Assembly (NCBI GenBank): GCA_025937835.1
Contig: JAICQO010000012.1
Location: 1-64,000 of the forward strand
Direction: 5' to 3'
DNA: 64,000 bases
From: Polyangiaceae bacterium
Lineage (GTDB): Bacteria > Myxococcota_A > Polyangia > Polyangiales > Polyangiaceae
This document shows, piece after piece, positions 19,295 to 27,620 of the stretch. Both the position numbers and the translations under genes were made by a program. Each line of letters starts with the position of its first letter. Position 1 is the stretch's first letter. The notes under the pieces are model-generated. The model was not told where the DNA came from. It worked only from the letters and a program-made list of their open reading frames with translations, and ran no database searches.

Positions 19295-20109
19295 GGCGCC
19301 GCACGCTGCTCGCGCTGCCCGCAGCCCTCGCTTGCAGCCGCCCCGAGCCGCGCCAAAGCTCCGGCGACCCGTTGCTCGCGATCGGCGCCGAGCTCGGCGA
19401 AATCGACGCGGCTGACCAAGCGTTCGCGAGCGCCGAGCTCGCGCGGATCGCCAGCCGCGCCCGAGACGCGCTGCGCGTCACGAGCGAGCCGCTCGCGAAC
19501 CAGATCGCCCGGTTGAGCCGGCTGCTCTTCGAGGAGCTCGGCTTCGAGCGCGAGATCGAATCGACCGCGCTCTCGTTCGTGCTCTTACCGCTCGTGCTGC
19601 GCAGCCGCCGCGGGAGCTGCGTCGGGCTCGGGAGCCTGTACCTCGCGCTCGCGCCGCGGCTCGGGCTTTCGCTCTCGGGGGTGTTGCGGCCAGGGCACTT
19701 TCACGTCCGCGCTTCGGGCGCCGGAGCGCCTTCGAATTTCGAGCTGTTGCGCCGGGGCGAGCTCATGCCCGAAGACTGGTACCGGACCAAGTACCCGGCG
19801 AGCGCTCGAGCGCGCGCCTACGGACGAGCGCTGACGACGGCCGAGGTTCGCGGCGTGGTCGCGTTCAACGTCGGCAACGAGCGCCAGCGACAACGGCAAC
19901 TGGAGCCCGCGCGTCGCGCCTACCAGCGCGCCGTCGAGCTGATCCCGGATCTGGCCGAAGCACACGCGAGCCTCGGCGCGGTGCTGCACCTTTTGGGCGA
20001 CCTCGAGGCCGCCGAACAGGCCTATGCCAATGCCCGCCGCGTCGATCCCGAGTTGAAGGGGCTCGCGAACAACCTTTCGCTCTTGGAACACGAACGGGGC
20101 GCCCGCTGA
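19291..20109 (+). CDS. SirB1/transglutaminase-like lipoprotein with TPR tail
   Basis: 272 aa, GTG start in a GTGA overlap. Lipoprotein signal LLALPAALAC. Residues about 60-165 match the SirB1 N-terminal transglutaminase-like region, with the Cys in RRGSCVGLGSLYLALA and His in LRPGHFHVR that would form the Cys-His pair. Residues about 185-265 are TPR repeats (AEAHASLGAVLHLLGDLEAA). Last gene of the 12-gene run; 11 nt separates its stop from a convergent gene. Catalytic activity is not certain. Confidence 0.8.
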   Translation: MRRRTLLALPAALACSRPEPRQSSGDPLLAIGAELGEIDAADQAFASAELARIASRARDALRVTSEPLANQIARLSRLLFEELGFEREIESTALSFVLLPLVLRSRRGSCVGLGSLYLALAPRLGLSLSGVLRPGHFHVRASGAGAPSNFELLRRGELMPEDWYRTKYPASARARAYGRALTTAEVRGVVAFNVGNERQRQRQLEPARRAYQRAVELIPDLAEAHASLGAVLHLLGDLEAAEQAYANARRVDPELKGLANNLSLLEHERGAR

Positions 20110-20120
20110 GCAGAGCCCGG

Positions 20121-21278
20121 CTACTGGTCCATGTTCTTTTGCTGGATGTTCCAGCCGTCGTCGGTGCAGAGCTTGCACGAGGCGCCGTAGAACCAGGAGC
20201 GCAGCGAGTCGTCCGCCATCAGGTGCACGCGCATCCACGCCGTGACCGCGGCGTAAACCGGGCTCGGCGTGCTGCCGCGGCTCATCCAGCTGCCGTGATC
20301 GGCGCTGATGTACTCCGCATACATGGCCGGCAGGTCCGTCACTGAATCGAGCGCGTTTTGCGCGCCGTCGCAACTGACGATGTCGTCCATTCCGCCGCAG
20401 AAGAACATCGCCGGACCGTGGAGGTTGCGCTGCGGCATGGCTCCCTCGATCGGCACATTGGTGGTGATGTGGCTGTCGCCCGACGCCTGGCTCGTGGCCA
20501 CGGCACCCTGCGAGTGCCCGGTCGCGCCGATGTGCGTGACGTCGAGGTGATGGTAAAGCGGGCTCGCCGGATCCTCGTTCTGCTCGAGCATCCATTCCAC
20601 GCCGACCACCATCGGCCTCGGGTTGCCGCGCGCGACGTTCTTACTGTTCGAGGCGATCACTACGAAGCCGTGCGAGGCGAACAAGTTGAGCAGCGAGCCG
20701 TAGAGGTTCGGCGTCGAGCCCGTGCCGTTGCCCCAGGTGATCACCGGATGACAGAGCCCGTTCGGGCTCAGTTCCTTCGGCCTGAACAACGTGAATTTCG
20801 GCACGACGCCGTCTTCGGCCTCGCCCGCCTCCGGGCCCACTTCGTTTTCGGTGACGGTCTCGTACGGTCCCTTTGCGGCGGGATCGGCGGCGGGCCAGGG
20901 CCCCACCGTGCAGCCGCCGGGTGTCGAGACCGAACCCCCCTGCGCGGTCGAGCCGCCGCTCTGCGTGCTGCCCGCGCTGGCGCCTCCGGGCGGCGGATTG
21001 CCAGTGCCGCCGCGGCCCGAGCCGCTGGCTCCACCGCTCACCGAGCCGCTGGCAGCGCCCTCCGGAGTACTGCTGACTCCGCCGAAGCTGCTAGCGCCTC
21101 CCGTCGCGCTCGCGACTAGGCCTCCGGTGTTGGCAAGCCCTCCGCTCGCTGCGCCGCCGCTGGGTGACGGAGGCGGCGCCGGAGTTTCGCCGTCTGCGTC
21201 CGAGCTCCCGCAGGCCGCCACCAGCGCCGCGCCAAGGACAATCGCGTGAGCGGCGAAATTTTTCGTGGATTTCGACAT
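20121..21278 (-). CDS. Secreted alpha/beta-hydrolase lipoprotein (polyester/chlorophyllase-like)
   Basis: 385 aa. Lipobox LVAACG near residue 20, low-complexity GGASSGG linker to about 120, then a cutinase/PET-hydrolase- or chlorophyllase-like alpha/beta-hydrolase: nucleophile in ATGHSQGA, acid region in CGGMDDIV, His in SADHGSWM. An oxyanion-side segment is WGNGTGS. It ends with a Cys pair GASCKLCTDDGW. GAGG 6 nt before ATG supports the start. It shares the linker style but not the C-terminal signature of the CE1-like paralogues nearby, so it is a separate subfamily. Substrate unknown. Confidence 0.84.
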   Translation of the reverse strand: MSKSTKNFAAHAIVLGAALVAACGSSDADGETPAPPPSPSGGAASGGLANTGGLVASATGGASSFGGVSSTPEGAASGSVSGGASGSGRGGTGNPPPGGASAGSTQSGGSTAQGGSVSTPGGCTVGPWPAADPAAKGPYETVTENEVGPEAGEAEDGVVPKFTLFRPKELSPNGLCHPVITWGNGTGSTPNLYGSLLNLFASHGFVVIASNSKNVARGNPRPMVVGVEWMLEQNEDPASPLYHHLDVTHIGATGHSQGAVATSQASGDSHITTNVPIEGAMPQRNLHGPAMFFCGGMDDIVSCDGAQNALDSVTDLPAMYAEYISADHGSWMSRGSTPSPVYAAVTAWMRVHLMADDSLRSWFYGASCKLCTDDGWNIQQKNMDQ

Positions 21279-21357
21279 GACGCCTCGCGCTCGGGACCTA
21301 CGAGAGCAGTCGCGGCGCGGGGCGAAACTGGTTCAGAAAACGGCTGCAGAGCAGACG

Positions 21358-22605
21358 CTATTTGAGACCACTGAAGAAGGACCAGATGTTTGCAGCGGTC
21401 GTCGAATTGATCGTGTGGTTGAAGTTTCCGATGCACCAGACGACGGGGCTCTGTTCCGGACAGCCGTCGTAGCTCGTGCAACCGCTGAACGAGGACTTGC
21501 CCGCCATTTGGCAAGCGTTTCTATCGCGCCAGAAGTCGCGGCTGCCTTCCCCGTTGTCGATCGTCACGATGTCGTCGGCCGTCCCGTGGTGAATCATGAT
21601 CGCGGGCTTGGCGTTGGCATTCGTGCACCCCATCGGCCCGCCGCCGGCCACGGGGGCGAAACCGCGGAACCAATCCGGGTGCTCGCACGCGAGGGCATTG
21701 GTGAAGAACCCGCCCATGCTGAAGCCGGAGATGAACTCGCGACTCGGGTCCACGCAATACTTCTCTTCGATATCCGTCTTCAGCGCCTGGATGAACTCGT
21801 AATTTGCGGCGTTGGCTCCCCAGGTGGACTTCAAGACCATGTCACCCCAGTGCGAGACATCGCCCGGCGGTGGCCCTTCTCCCTGCGGAAGAACGGTGAT
21901 GGCTTTGCCGTTGGAGCGCGACGTGAAGTTGAAGAGGTCGACGACCGCGACGTTGTTCATGTCGAAGCCGTGCACACCGAACACGAGCGAAAGCGGCGTC
22001 TGGCCGTCGTTCTCGGGAACGTCGAGCAGGTAATAGCGGGTGGCTCCTGCGATCTGCATCGTTTGCTGAGTCCTGCGGTTGGGCCGCGCCGTGGTCTTGC
22101 CGCAGCCAGGCGAGCGCGTGCTCGGGGCGCCTCCGCCCGCACCCCCGCTGCCAGCCGCACCACCACTGGCACCGCCGCCCGCACCTCCCAGCGCGCCACC
22201 AGCTCCGGCTGCGCCGCCTGGGTTCGGCGCCGCTCCGCCCGCACCGCTCGTTCCAGCGCTGGCCCCGCCCATCGCGGTCATTCCCCCGGTGGGCGCGCCG
22301 CCTGCGGCCGTTCCGCCCGTCGCGGCACCGCCCGTCGTGCCCCCCGAAGCCGCTACGGCACCGCCCGTTGCGGGAGCCATGCCGCCGGTAGCCTGGAAGG
22401 TGCCGCCGGTTGCCATGGCCGAGCCGCCGGTCGCAGCAGCGCCCGCCTTGCCTCCCGCAGCTGCGCCCCCGCTCCCACCGCCGACGACGTCGCTATTGGG
22501 CGTGGAGTCGTCCGAACAGCTACTGACGCACACCACGAACAGGGCAATCACGGGAACCGCGGCGACCGACTGCGCGAGCAAAGAGCGATGTTGCTCCAGA
22601 ACCAT
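21358..22605 (-). CDS. Secreted esterase lipoprotein (CE1 / PHB-depolymerase-like), paralogue 2
   Basis: 415 aa. Signal with lipobox VSSC, preceded by a good GGAGAGG ribosome site. Very long GG-A/T/G linker (about 35-170) whose codons form imperfect short repeats (ATGG, AGGA). Boundary RSPGCGKTTARP, then the hydrolase: VFGVHGFDMNN, nucleophile in GFSMGGFF, acid in HGTADDIV, His in NFNHTINS. C-terminal SFSGC..YDGC..VVWC cysteines and IWSFFSGLK match paralogue 1. Likely exported polysaccharide or polyester esterase. Confidence 0.86.
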   Translation of the reverse strand: MVLEQHRSLLAQSVAAVPVIALFVVCVSSCSDDSTPNSDVVGGGSGGAAAGGKAGAAATGGSAMATGGTFQATGGMAPATGGAVAASGGTTGGAATGGTAAGGAPTGGMTAMGGASAGTSGAGGAAPNPGGAAGAGGALGGAGGGASGGAAGSGGAGGGAPSTRSPGCGKTTARPNRRTQQTMQIAGATRYYLLDVPENDGQTPLSLVFGVHGFDMNNVAVVDLFNFTSRSNGKAITVLPQGEGPPPGDVSHWGDMVLKSTWGANAANYEFIQALKTDIEEKYCVDPSREFISGFSMGGFFTNALACEHPDWFRGFAPVAGGGPMGCTNANAKPAIMIHHGTADDIVTIDNGEGSRDFWRDRNACQMAGKSSFSGCTSYDGCPEQSPVVWCIGNFNHTINSTTAANIWSFFSGLK

Positions 22606-22836
22606 GGCAAGCCTCTCCTTTCCTCGCGCTCCACTAGGGTGCTTTGGCGAGGCCCGGCGTCGATGCCGACGGCGCGGGTGATTGCCCCTCTAATACTCAG
22701 CAATCATCGTCGCAACGCGAAAGCGTCGCGACTATCCGTGACTTCGTCGCGGCACCGCCAAATCACGCCGAGTTGCGCGTTGAGCGATGGATTCCCGCTC
22801 GACCCCCCACTGCGCAGTCCGCTCTCGGTCGTGGGG

Positions 22837-24012
22837 CTACAGCGCCTTGAAGAAGTTCCAGAATGCGGACGGCGCCCAATCGTCCTGACGGGCGTGGCCC
22901 TTCCCGGAGGTCTGACACCAATGCACGGGGTAGCCGGCCTTGCAGCCCTGGTAGGCCTTGCAAGGGGACGGATCGACGTCCGTCGCCGCAGCGGCCTTGT
23001 CGCACATGTTCTGAGTGAGGTGGCGATCGCGCGCGCGCTCGTCGTCCGCGATCTTGTTGTCGTTGTCGTTGGTGTCGTGCAGGAAAATCCGCGCGACGGG
23101 CACGCCGCACTTGCCGTTCGACGATTCGCCGCCAGCGACGGTGGCAGCACCACGAATGACCTCGGAGCGAATGCACGTCAGCTGATTGGCCAGCCACGAA
23201 CCGCTGCTGTAGCCAACGACGAACACGCGGCTTTCGTCGGCACAGAAGCGCGCCTTGACGTCCGCCACCATCGAATCGAAGAACGCCACGTCCTTGCCGT
23301 TGGCGCCCGCGTCCCAGCACGTGCCCGAAGCCGAACCGGTGCCACGCACCAAGATCGCGTCGCTGCCGCTGGCTTTCTCGATCGGTACGTTGTTGGTGCC
23401 GCCGCTGCAGCCGTGCAGCAACATGACGACGGGATAAGCGCGCGACTCGTCGTAACCGCTGGGCAAGCGCACCGAGTACGGCCGGTTCGCACCGCCGGTC
23501 ATGACCATGGATTCGACCCACTGGTTTTGGGTTTGGGTCGTCGTCATCCCGCAACCAGCGCTGGGCTTCGAGCCTGGCCCTCCCCCCGCTGCGCCGGCGC
23601 TACCGGATGAACCAGCAGCACCGGCGCTCGCCGCCCCACCGCTCGCACTCCCTCCGCTAGCGGCGCCGCCCTTGCCGGCGCCTCCACTCGGAGCGCCCGC
23701 CGTCGTGGAGCCGCCCTTGCCGGCGCCGCCGCTCGGGGTTCCGCCCGCGCTGGTCCCTCCCGTCGACGAGCCACCGTTGGACTGAGCAGTACCGCCGGTC
23801 GCGCCGCCCGTTGGCCGAGCGCCGCCCGTGGAAGCGCCGCTCATCGAGGAAGCGCCACCGGTCGCGCGCGATCCGCCGGTCGAGCCGCCGCTGCCGGTCT
23901 GCGCCGGGGTTCCGCCCGCTCCCGGATTATCCGACGCCTCGTCGGAGCAACCGAGCAAGAGCGCCGGCAACGAAGCGGCGACGCCCACCAAGACGCAGAG
24001 TCGTAGATTCAT
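22837..24012 (-). CDS. Secreted esterase lipoprotein (CE1 / PHB-depolymerase-like), paralogue 3
   Basis: 391 aa. Lipobox LLLGC, then a GGA/STGG linker to about 150 and a boundary SAGCGMTTTQ. Hydrolase domain: VVMLLHGCSGGTNN, nucleophile in VGYSSGSWLAN, acid in LHDTNDNDN, His in GKGHARQDDW. C-terminal CKAYQGC...HWC and FWNFFKAL are as in the other paralogues. The HGC motif near the oxyanion hole is typical of feruloyl-esterase/PHB-depolymerase relatives. It lies 46 nt after the DUF1552 gene in the same direction and may be part of that operon. Confidence 0.86.
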   Translation of the reverse strand: MNLRLCVLVGVAASLPALLLGCSDEASDNPGAGGTPAQTGSGGSTGGSRATGGASSMSGASTGGARPTGGATGGTAQSNGGSSTGGTSAGGTPSGGAGKGGSTTAGAPSGGAGKGGAASGGSASGGAASAGAAGSSGSAGAAGGGPGSKPSAGCGMTTTQTQNQWVESMVMTGGANRPYSVRLPSGYDESRAYPVVMLLHGCSGGTNNVPIEKASGSDAILVRGTGSASGTCWDAGANGKDVAFFDSMVADVKARFCADESRVFVVGYSSGSWLANQLTCIRSEVIRGAATVAGGESSNGKCGVPVARIFLHDTNDNDNKIADDERARDRHLTQNMCDKAAAATDVDPSPCKAYQGCKAGYPVHWCQTSGKGHARQDDWAPSAFWNFFKAL

Positions 24013-24058
24013 GGGTCGCCGATCAATACCATCGCTCGGTGCGCGCGTCGCGCCCCGA

Positions 24059-25489
24059 CTAGACCTTCATGCCCGCGAGCTCGCCGGAGCCGTCGATCGT
24101 CGGCGGGCTGCCAGTGCCTCGCGCGGCGGCGGCCATGATCGTGTTCAGGATTTTGGCGTTCGCCGCGCCGCCCGCGTCGATGAACGTTCCCTGACGCAAG
24201 TATCCGCCGCCGTTGCCCCAGATGATCATCGGCACGCCGCGGCTCGAGTGCGAGGGGCCGTCAGCGATGGTGTTGGTCCAGATCAGCTGCGTGTTGTTCT
24301 CGAGACCATGCGCCTTGAAAGCGTCCATGCCGACGAGCAGCGACTTCATGCGGATCACGTCGATCTCGGCGTGCGCGGCCTCGGCCGTCGGATCGTTGCC
24401 GGACTGAGCGTCCGACTTCATGCGGTGGCTGAGCTGGTGGAAGGTCCAGCCGTAGTTCTTGTTGGACGGGACGTCGTACATCGTCCCGTCGGTGCCGTCT
24501 CCCCACTGCAGGGTGGCGACTGCGTTGTAGTTGCAGCCGAAGGCCACCGCCATGATCTGCATGTGCAGCTTGACGTACTCCTCCATCTGCGCGCCCTTGA
24601 AGGCGAAGCCGCTCTTGAAGGCCTCGTATTTATCGGCTGGCAACCCCTCCGTGGAGCACATGGCGCCCACAGTCGGCATCATCTCGTTGCCGAGGTCGTC
24701 CATCTTCACTTCGATGTCGCGGATGGCTTGAAAGTGCTGGTCCAGCCGCAGCTTGTCCGCCCCGCTCATCGCGGAGTGGTTCATCAGGCCGTTCAGCTCT
24801 TCGCGCACCAGATCGTTCACGCTCTTTCGGCGGTTGGCGAGCTCCTGCGCGGCGTTGGTGGTGGGCGTCGTGGGCGTGGTGGGCGAGGTCGTGCCGCCGC
24901 CGGAGCCCGCGAGCCCCACGACCTTCGAATACAGGATGTACGGGTTCGCGTCGGCCGCGCGCACCTGGCCCGCACCGCCGCCTTTGAACGAGATGCGCTC
25001 GGCGATGTAACCCTTCATGCCCGAATACAGCGCCAGGGGGTCCTTTCCGAGCGCTTTACCGAGCAGCGTGTCCGCGGACGGCCCGGAAGAGAACGCGCCG
25101 TTGCCCGTCGAGCCCGGCTTGACACCGGTCAGCGTCTGCACGCAGCCCTCGGCGTGGCCGCAGCCCTGCACCCCCATCGGGTAGTTGATGCCCTTGATGA
25201 ACAGCAGGTTCGGCGCGTGGGGCGCGAGCACGGCGGTCGCCACGTCGCCGGCGCCCGCGAGCCCGGCAGTCGTCAGCGCGCCGGTGGCTCCGGGGAAGAA
25301 ACGCTTGGCCACGACGCCGTTCTGAGCCACGACGAAGAACGTGAAGACCGGCGCGCCGTCCGCGGCCCACGCCGAGCGGCTCGGCATGCCTTCGAGGAAC
25401 GGCAAGCCCACGGCGACGGCGCCCGCGCCGCGCAAGAACGCGCGACGGTTCACGACGCGCCGGTTCAGAGCGATACCCTTGAACATCAC
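24059..25489 (-). CDS. DUF1552-family exported protein (Tat signal)
   Basis: 476 aa. N-terminal twin-arginine signal NRRAFLRGAGAVAVGLPF, so it is probably exported folded with a cofactor or metal. The body matches the DUF1552 family of Planctomycetes and Myxococcota: FVVAQNGVVAKRFFP, SADTLLGKAL, a middle helical region, TLQWGDGTDG, and near the end GPSHSSRGVPMIIWGNGGGYL, which recalls alkaline-phosphatase-fold DUF1501/1552 proteins. A short SPTTPTTPTT insert is variable. Its ATG overlaps the stop of the DUF1592 gene (ATGA), so the two are a translational unit. Biochemical role unknown. Confidence 0.9.
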   Translation of the reverse strand: MMFKGIALNRRVVNRRAFLRGAGAVAVGLPFLEGMPSRSAWAADGAPVFTFFVVAQNGVVAKRFFPGATGALTTAGLAGAGDVATAVLAPHAPNLLFIKGINYPMGVQGCGHAEGCVQTLTGVKPGSTGNGAFSSGPSADTLLGKALGKDPLALYSGMKGYIAERISFKGGGAGQVRAADANPYILYSKVVGLAGSGGGTTSPTTPTTPTTNAAQELANRRKSVNDLVREELNGLMNHSAMSGADKLRLDQHFQAIRDIEVKMDDLGNEMMPTVGAMCSTEGLPADKYEAFKSGFAFKGAQMEEYVKLHMQIMAVAFGCNYNAVATLQWGDGTDGTMYDVPSNKNYGWTFHQLSHRMKSDAQSGNDPTAEAAHAEIDVIRMKSLLVGMDAFKAHGLENNTQLIWTNTIADGPSHSSRGVPMIIWGNGGGYLRQGTFIDAGGAANAKILNTIMAAAARGTGSPPTIDGSGELAGMKV

Positions 25490-27231
25490 TGGTTACCTCC
25501 GAAGCGCGTCCGGAACGCGTCACGTTTGACGAGCTCGACCATTACCTGCTTCACCGAGGCCTGGCTCGCGCTGACCGCGGAGAGCTCGGCGAGCAGCGGC
25601 ATGTCGGCCTCGACGATGTTGCGCTGCAGGGCGTAGCTCGCGAGCCGCTTCGAGTAACACAGGTGGCTCTGCTCGCTCTCGGCCAGCACCTGCATCAACT
25701 CGGTCGCGTCCGCGTAGGACTTCTTCCCGTCGGTGAAGTTGAAGGCGCCGCTGGCGTCGATCGTCAGCATGTCCGACCCGTTCTTTTCGGTCGTGCGGTA
25801 GGCGCCCATGCCGTCGAAGTTCTCGAACGCGAAACCCAGCGGGTTGATCATGTCGTTGTGGCAGGCGGTGCCGCAACCCTTGGTGTGCCCGTCCACGCGC
25901 ATGCGGTTGGTCTCGCCCGGCTTCACGTCGGGCAACGGCGGCAGAACGCCCGCGAACACACCGAGCGGCGCGCACAGCACGTCGAGCGACATCGTCACAC
26001 CCCGATGAATCGGATCGGGCGAGTCGTTGTGAGCGTTCAACATCAAAAACGGCAGCTGCGTGAAGTAGCCGACGCGACCCGGCCCGAGCTCGCGCTCTTC
26101 GAAGCCGCTGCTCGGTGCCGCGGCGCCCCCGTAGAGCGGAGCCATGCGCGAGGTGACGAAGCCCTTGGTCGACAAGAAAATGTCGCGAACCCCCTGGCCG
26201 CTCGTGAACACTCGATCGAAGAACAGGTACGCGCTCTCTGCGAGGTCCGCGTTGATCGCCGGATCGTAGTTCGCGACGCCGACCTTGCTGAGCTCTGCAA
26301 ACTTGTTGAAGCGCAGGAACTGGCCGTGGAACTTGCGCATCACGGCCTTCGCCGCGGGGTCCTCGAGCAACTTTTGCGCGAGCGCCGCGGCGCCTTCCGC
26401 CGTGTCGAGCTTGCCGCTGCCCGCGGCCGCGTCGAGCAGCGCGTCGTCGGGACCCGAGTCGCGAAGCCAGAGCGAGAGCTTGGCCGCGATCTCGTAGGAG
26501 CTCAGCGGAGCGCCGGGCGGGCTGAGCTCGGTGCGGTAGAGAAAGTGCGGCGACTGAAGCATCGCTTCCAGGACCAGCCCGGCGCCCTTGGCGAACGCGC
26601 TGAGCGTCCCGGACGCCGACGCCGCCGAGTCGAACAGCTTCTGATACGCAGCGGTCTCGGCGGTCGTCAGCGGACGCCGGTAGATGCGCCGTCCTACCGT
26701 CTTGATGAAGCCCGCGCCGTCCGTACCCGAATAGAGCTTGCCGAGCAGCGCAGCGTCCGACGACACCTGTGCGGCCAACGCTTCGGCTGCAGCCTGGTAG
26801 TCCGACCACGCGCGGCTATCGACGTCGAGCAAGAGCTCGTTGTTGTTGAAGTCCGTGGTGCCGGCCACCGCGGACTGGAAGTTCTCCGCGTTGGTCGGCG
26901 GAGACGGCAGCGAAAGCGCACTCTGTACGCTCTTCGACCACTGATCGTTGGTCAGACGCACGACTCGGTAGTGCGTCGCTGGGCCGTCGAACTTCATCCT
27001 TCCGGCTTGCGTCGGCGTCGTGGGAGGCGCCGTGGGTGCGGTGGGAGCGCCCGTGGGCGTGCCGCTCGGCTGGCTCGGGTTGTTCGGCGCCGTGGGATTG
27101 CCGGGGCTCGTGGGGTTCTCGGGCGAGCTCGGATCAGCGGTTGAAAGCTCGTCCGGACTCGTGATGGTCCCGGTGCACCCGACGCCCACCGAGAGAGTGA
27201 GTGCCGCCAAACGGAAGAATTTTGCGTGCAT
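25486..27231 (-). CDS. DUF1592-family lipoprotein (DUF1587/1592/1588/1585-type)
   Basis: 581 aa. The start at 27231 gives a lipoprotein signal (LTLSVGVGC); the frame is open further upstream without signal features. A Pro/Thr/Asn linker with NPTSPGNPTAPN repeats (about 30-75) leads to the DUF1595/1592 region (YRRPLTTAETAAYQKLF, QSPHFLYRTE, LSLWLRDSGPDDALLDAA, FHGQFLRFNKF), DUF1588 (HRGVTMSLDVLCAPLG) and DUF1585 (NIVEADMPLLAEL). A Cys453-x3-Cys457-His458 motif (CGTACHNDMINPLGF) takes the place where family members show a cytochrome-c-like CxxCH. Partner of the DUF1552 gene. Function unknown; export and redox role are inference. Confidence 0.88.
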   Translation of the reverse strand: MHAKFFRLAALTLSVGVGCTGTITSPDELSTADPSSPENPTSPGNPTAPNNPSQPSGTPTGAPTAPTAPPTTPTQAGRMKFDGPATHYRVVRLTNDQWSKSVQSALSLPSPPTNAENFQSAVAGTTDFNNNELLLDVDSRAWSDYQAAAEALAAQVSSDAALLGKLYSGTDGAGFIKTVGRRIYRRPLTTAETAAYQKLFDSAASASGTLSAFAKGAGLVLEAMLQSPHFLYRTELSPPGAPLSSYEIAAKLSLWLRDSGPDDALLDAAAGSGKLDTAEGAAALAQKLLEDPAAKAVMRKFHGQFLRFNKFAELSKVGVANYDPAINADLAESAYLFFDRVFTSGQGVRDIFLSTKGFVTSRMAPLYGGAAAPSSGFEERELGPGRVGYFTQLPFLMLNAHNDSPDPIHRGVTMSLDVLCAPLGVFAGVLPPLPDVKPGETNRMRVDGHTKGCGTACHNDMINPLGFAFENFDGMGAYRTTEKNGSDMLTIDASGAFNFTDGKKSYADATELMQVLAESEQSHLCYSKRLASYALQRNIVEADMPLLAELSAVSASQASVKQVMVELVKRDAFRTRFGGNQ

Positions 27232-27620
27232 CGAGGAACGCCCTTTCGGCTGCAGTTCACGCCCGCGGGTTACGCCGCGCAGCAAGCAGTGCATTTCCAA
27301 CACCCCAATCTGTCTAGAAATCGACGCGACACGTCTCTGTTGCGTCGAAATCACTTCTCGAGCGCTTGGAAGGAAACTGATCTAACTACTGTTGTGCCGC
27401 ACACCACTTCACTCCGAGGAGTGATTCGTAAAGACCCATTCGATCCCGAAGTGAACTGCTGATGATCGCGACGGACTTCGGAGATCGATCCGGACTCGCT
27501 GCTCGAGATGAGGCAGCCCGGCTCGCGAAACGGTCCGCCCGGGAGCGCCTCTCGGGGTCGGACCAATTTCGCTTACGACGGAAATCCCCCAACGGTGCCA
27601 CTGCTAGCGTGGGTCCCCTC
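27232..27620. promoter_or_regulatory. Divergent intergenic region (DUF1592 operon / esterase paralogue 4)
   Basis: 389 bases without a gene, lower in GC than the neighbours. It must carry promoters for both directions. A small palindrome CACTCC-GA-GGAGTG lies at 27410-27423. No sigma-54 or known operator consensus recognised. Confidence 0.45.
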
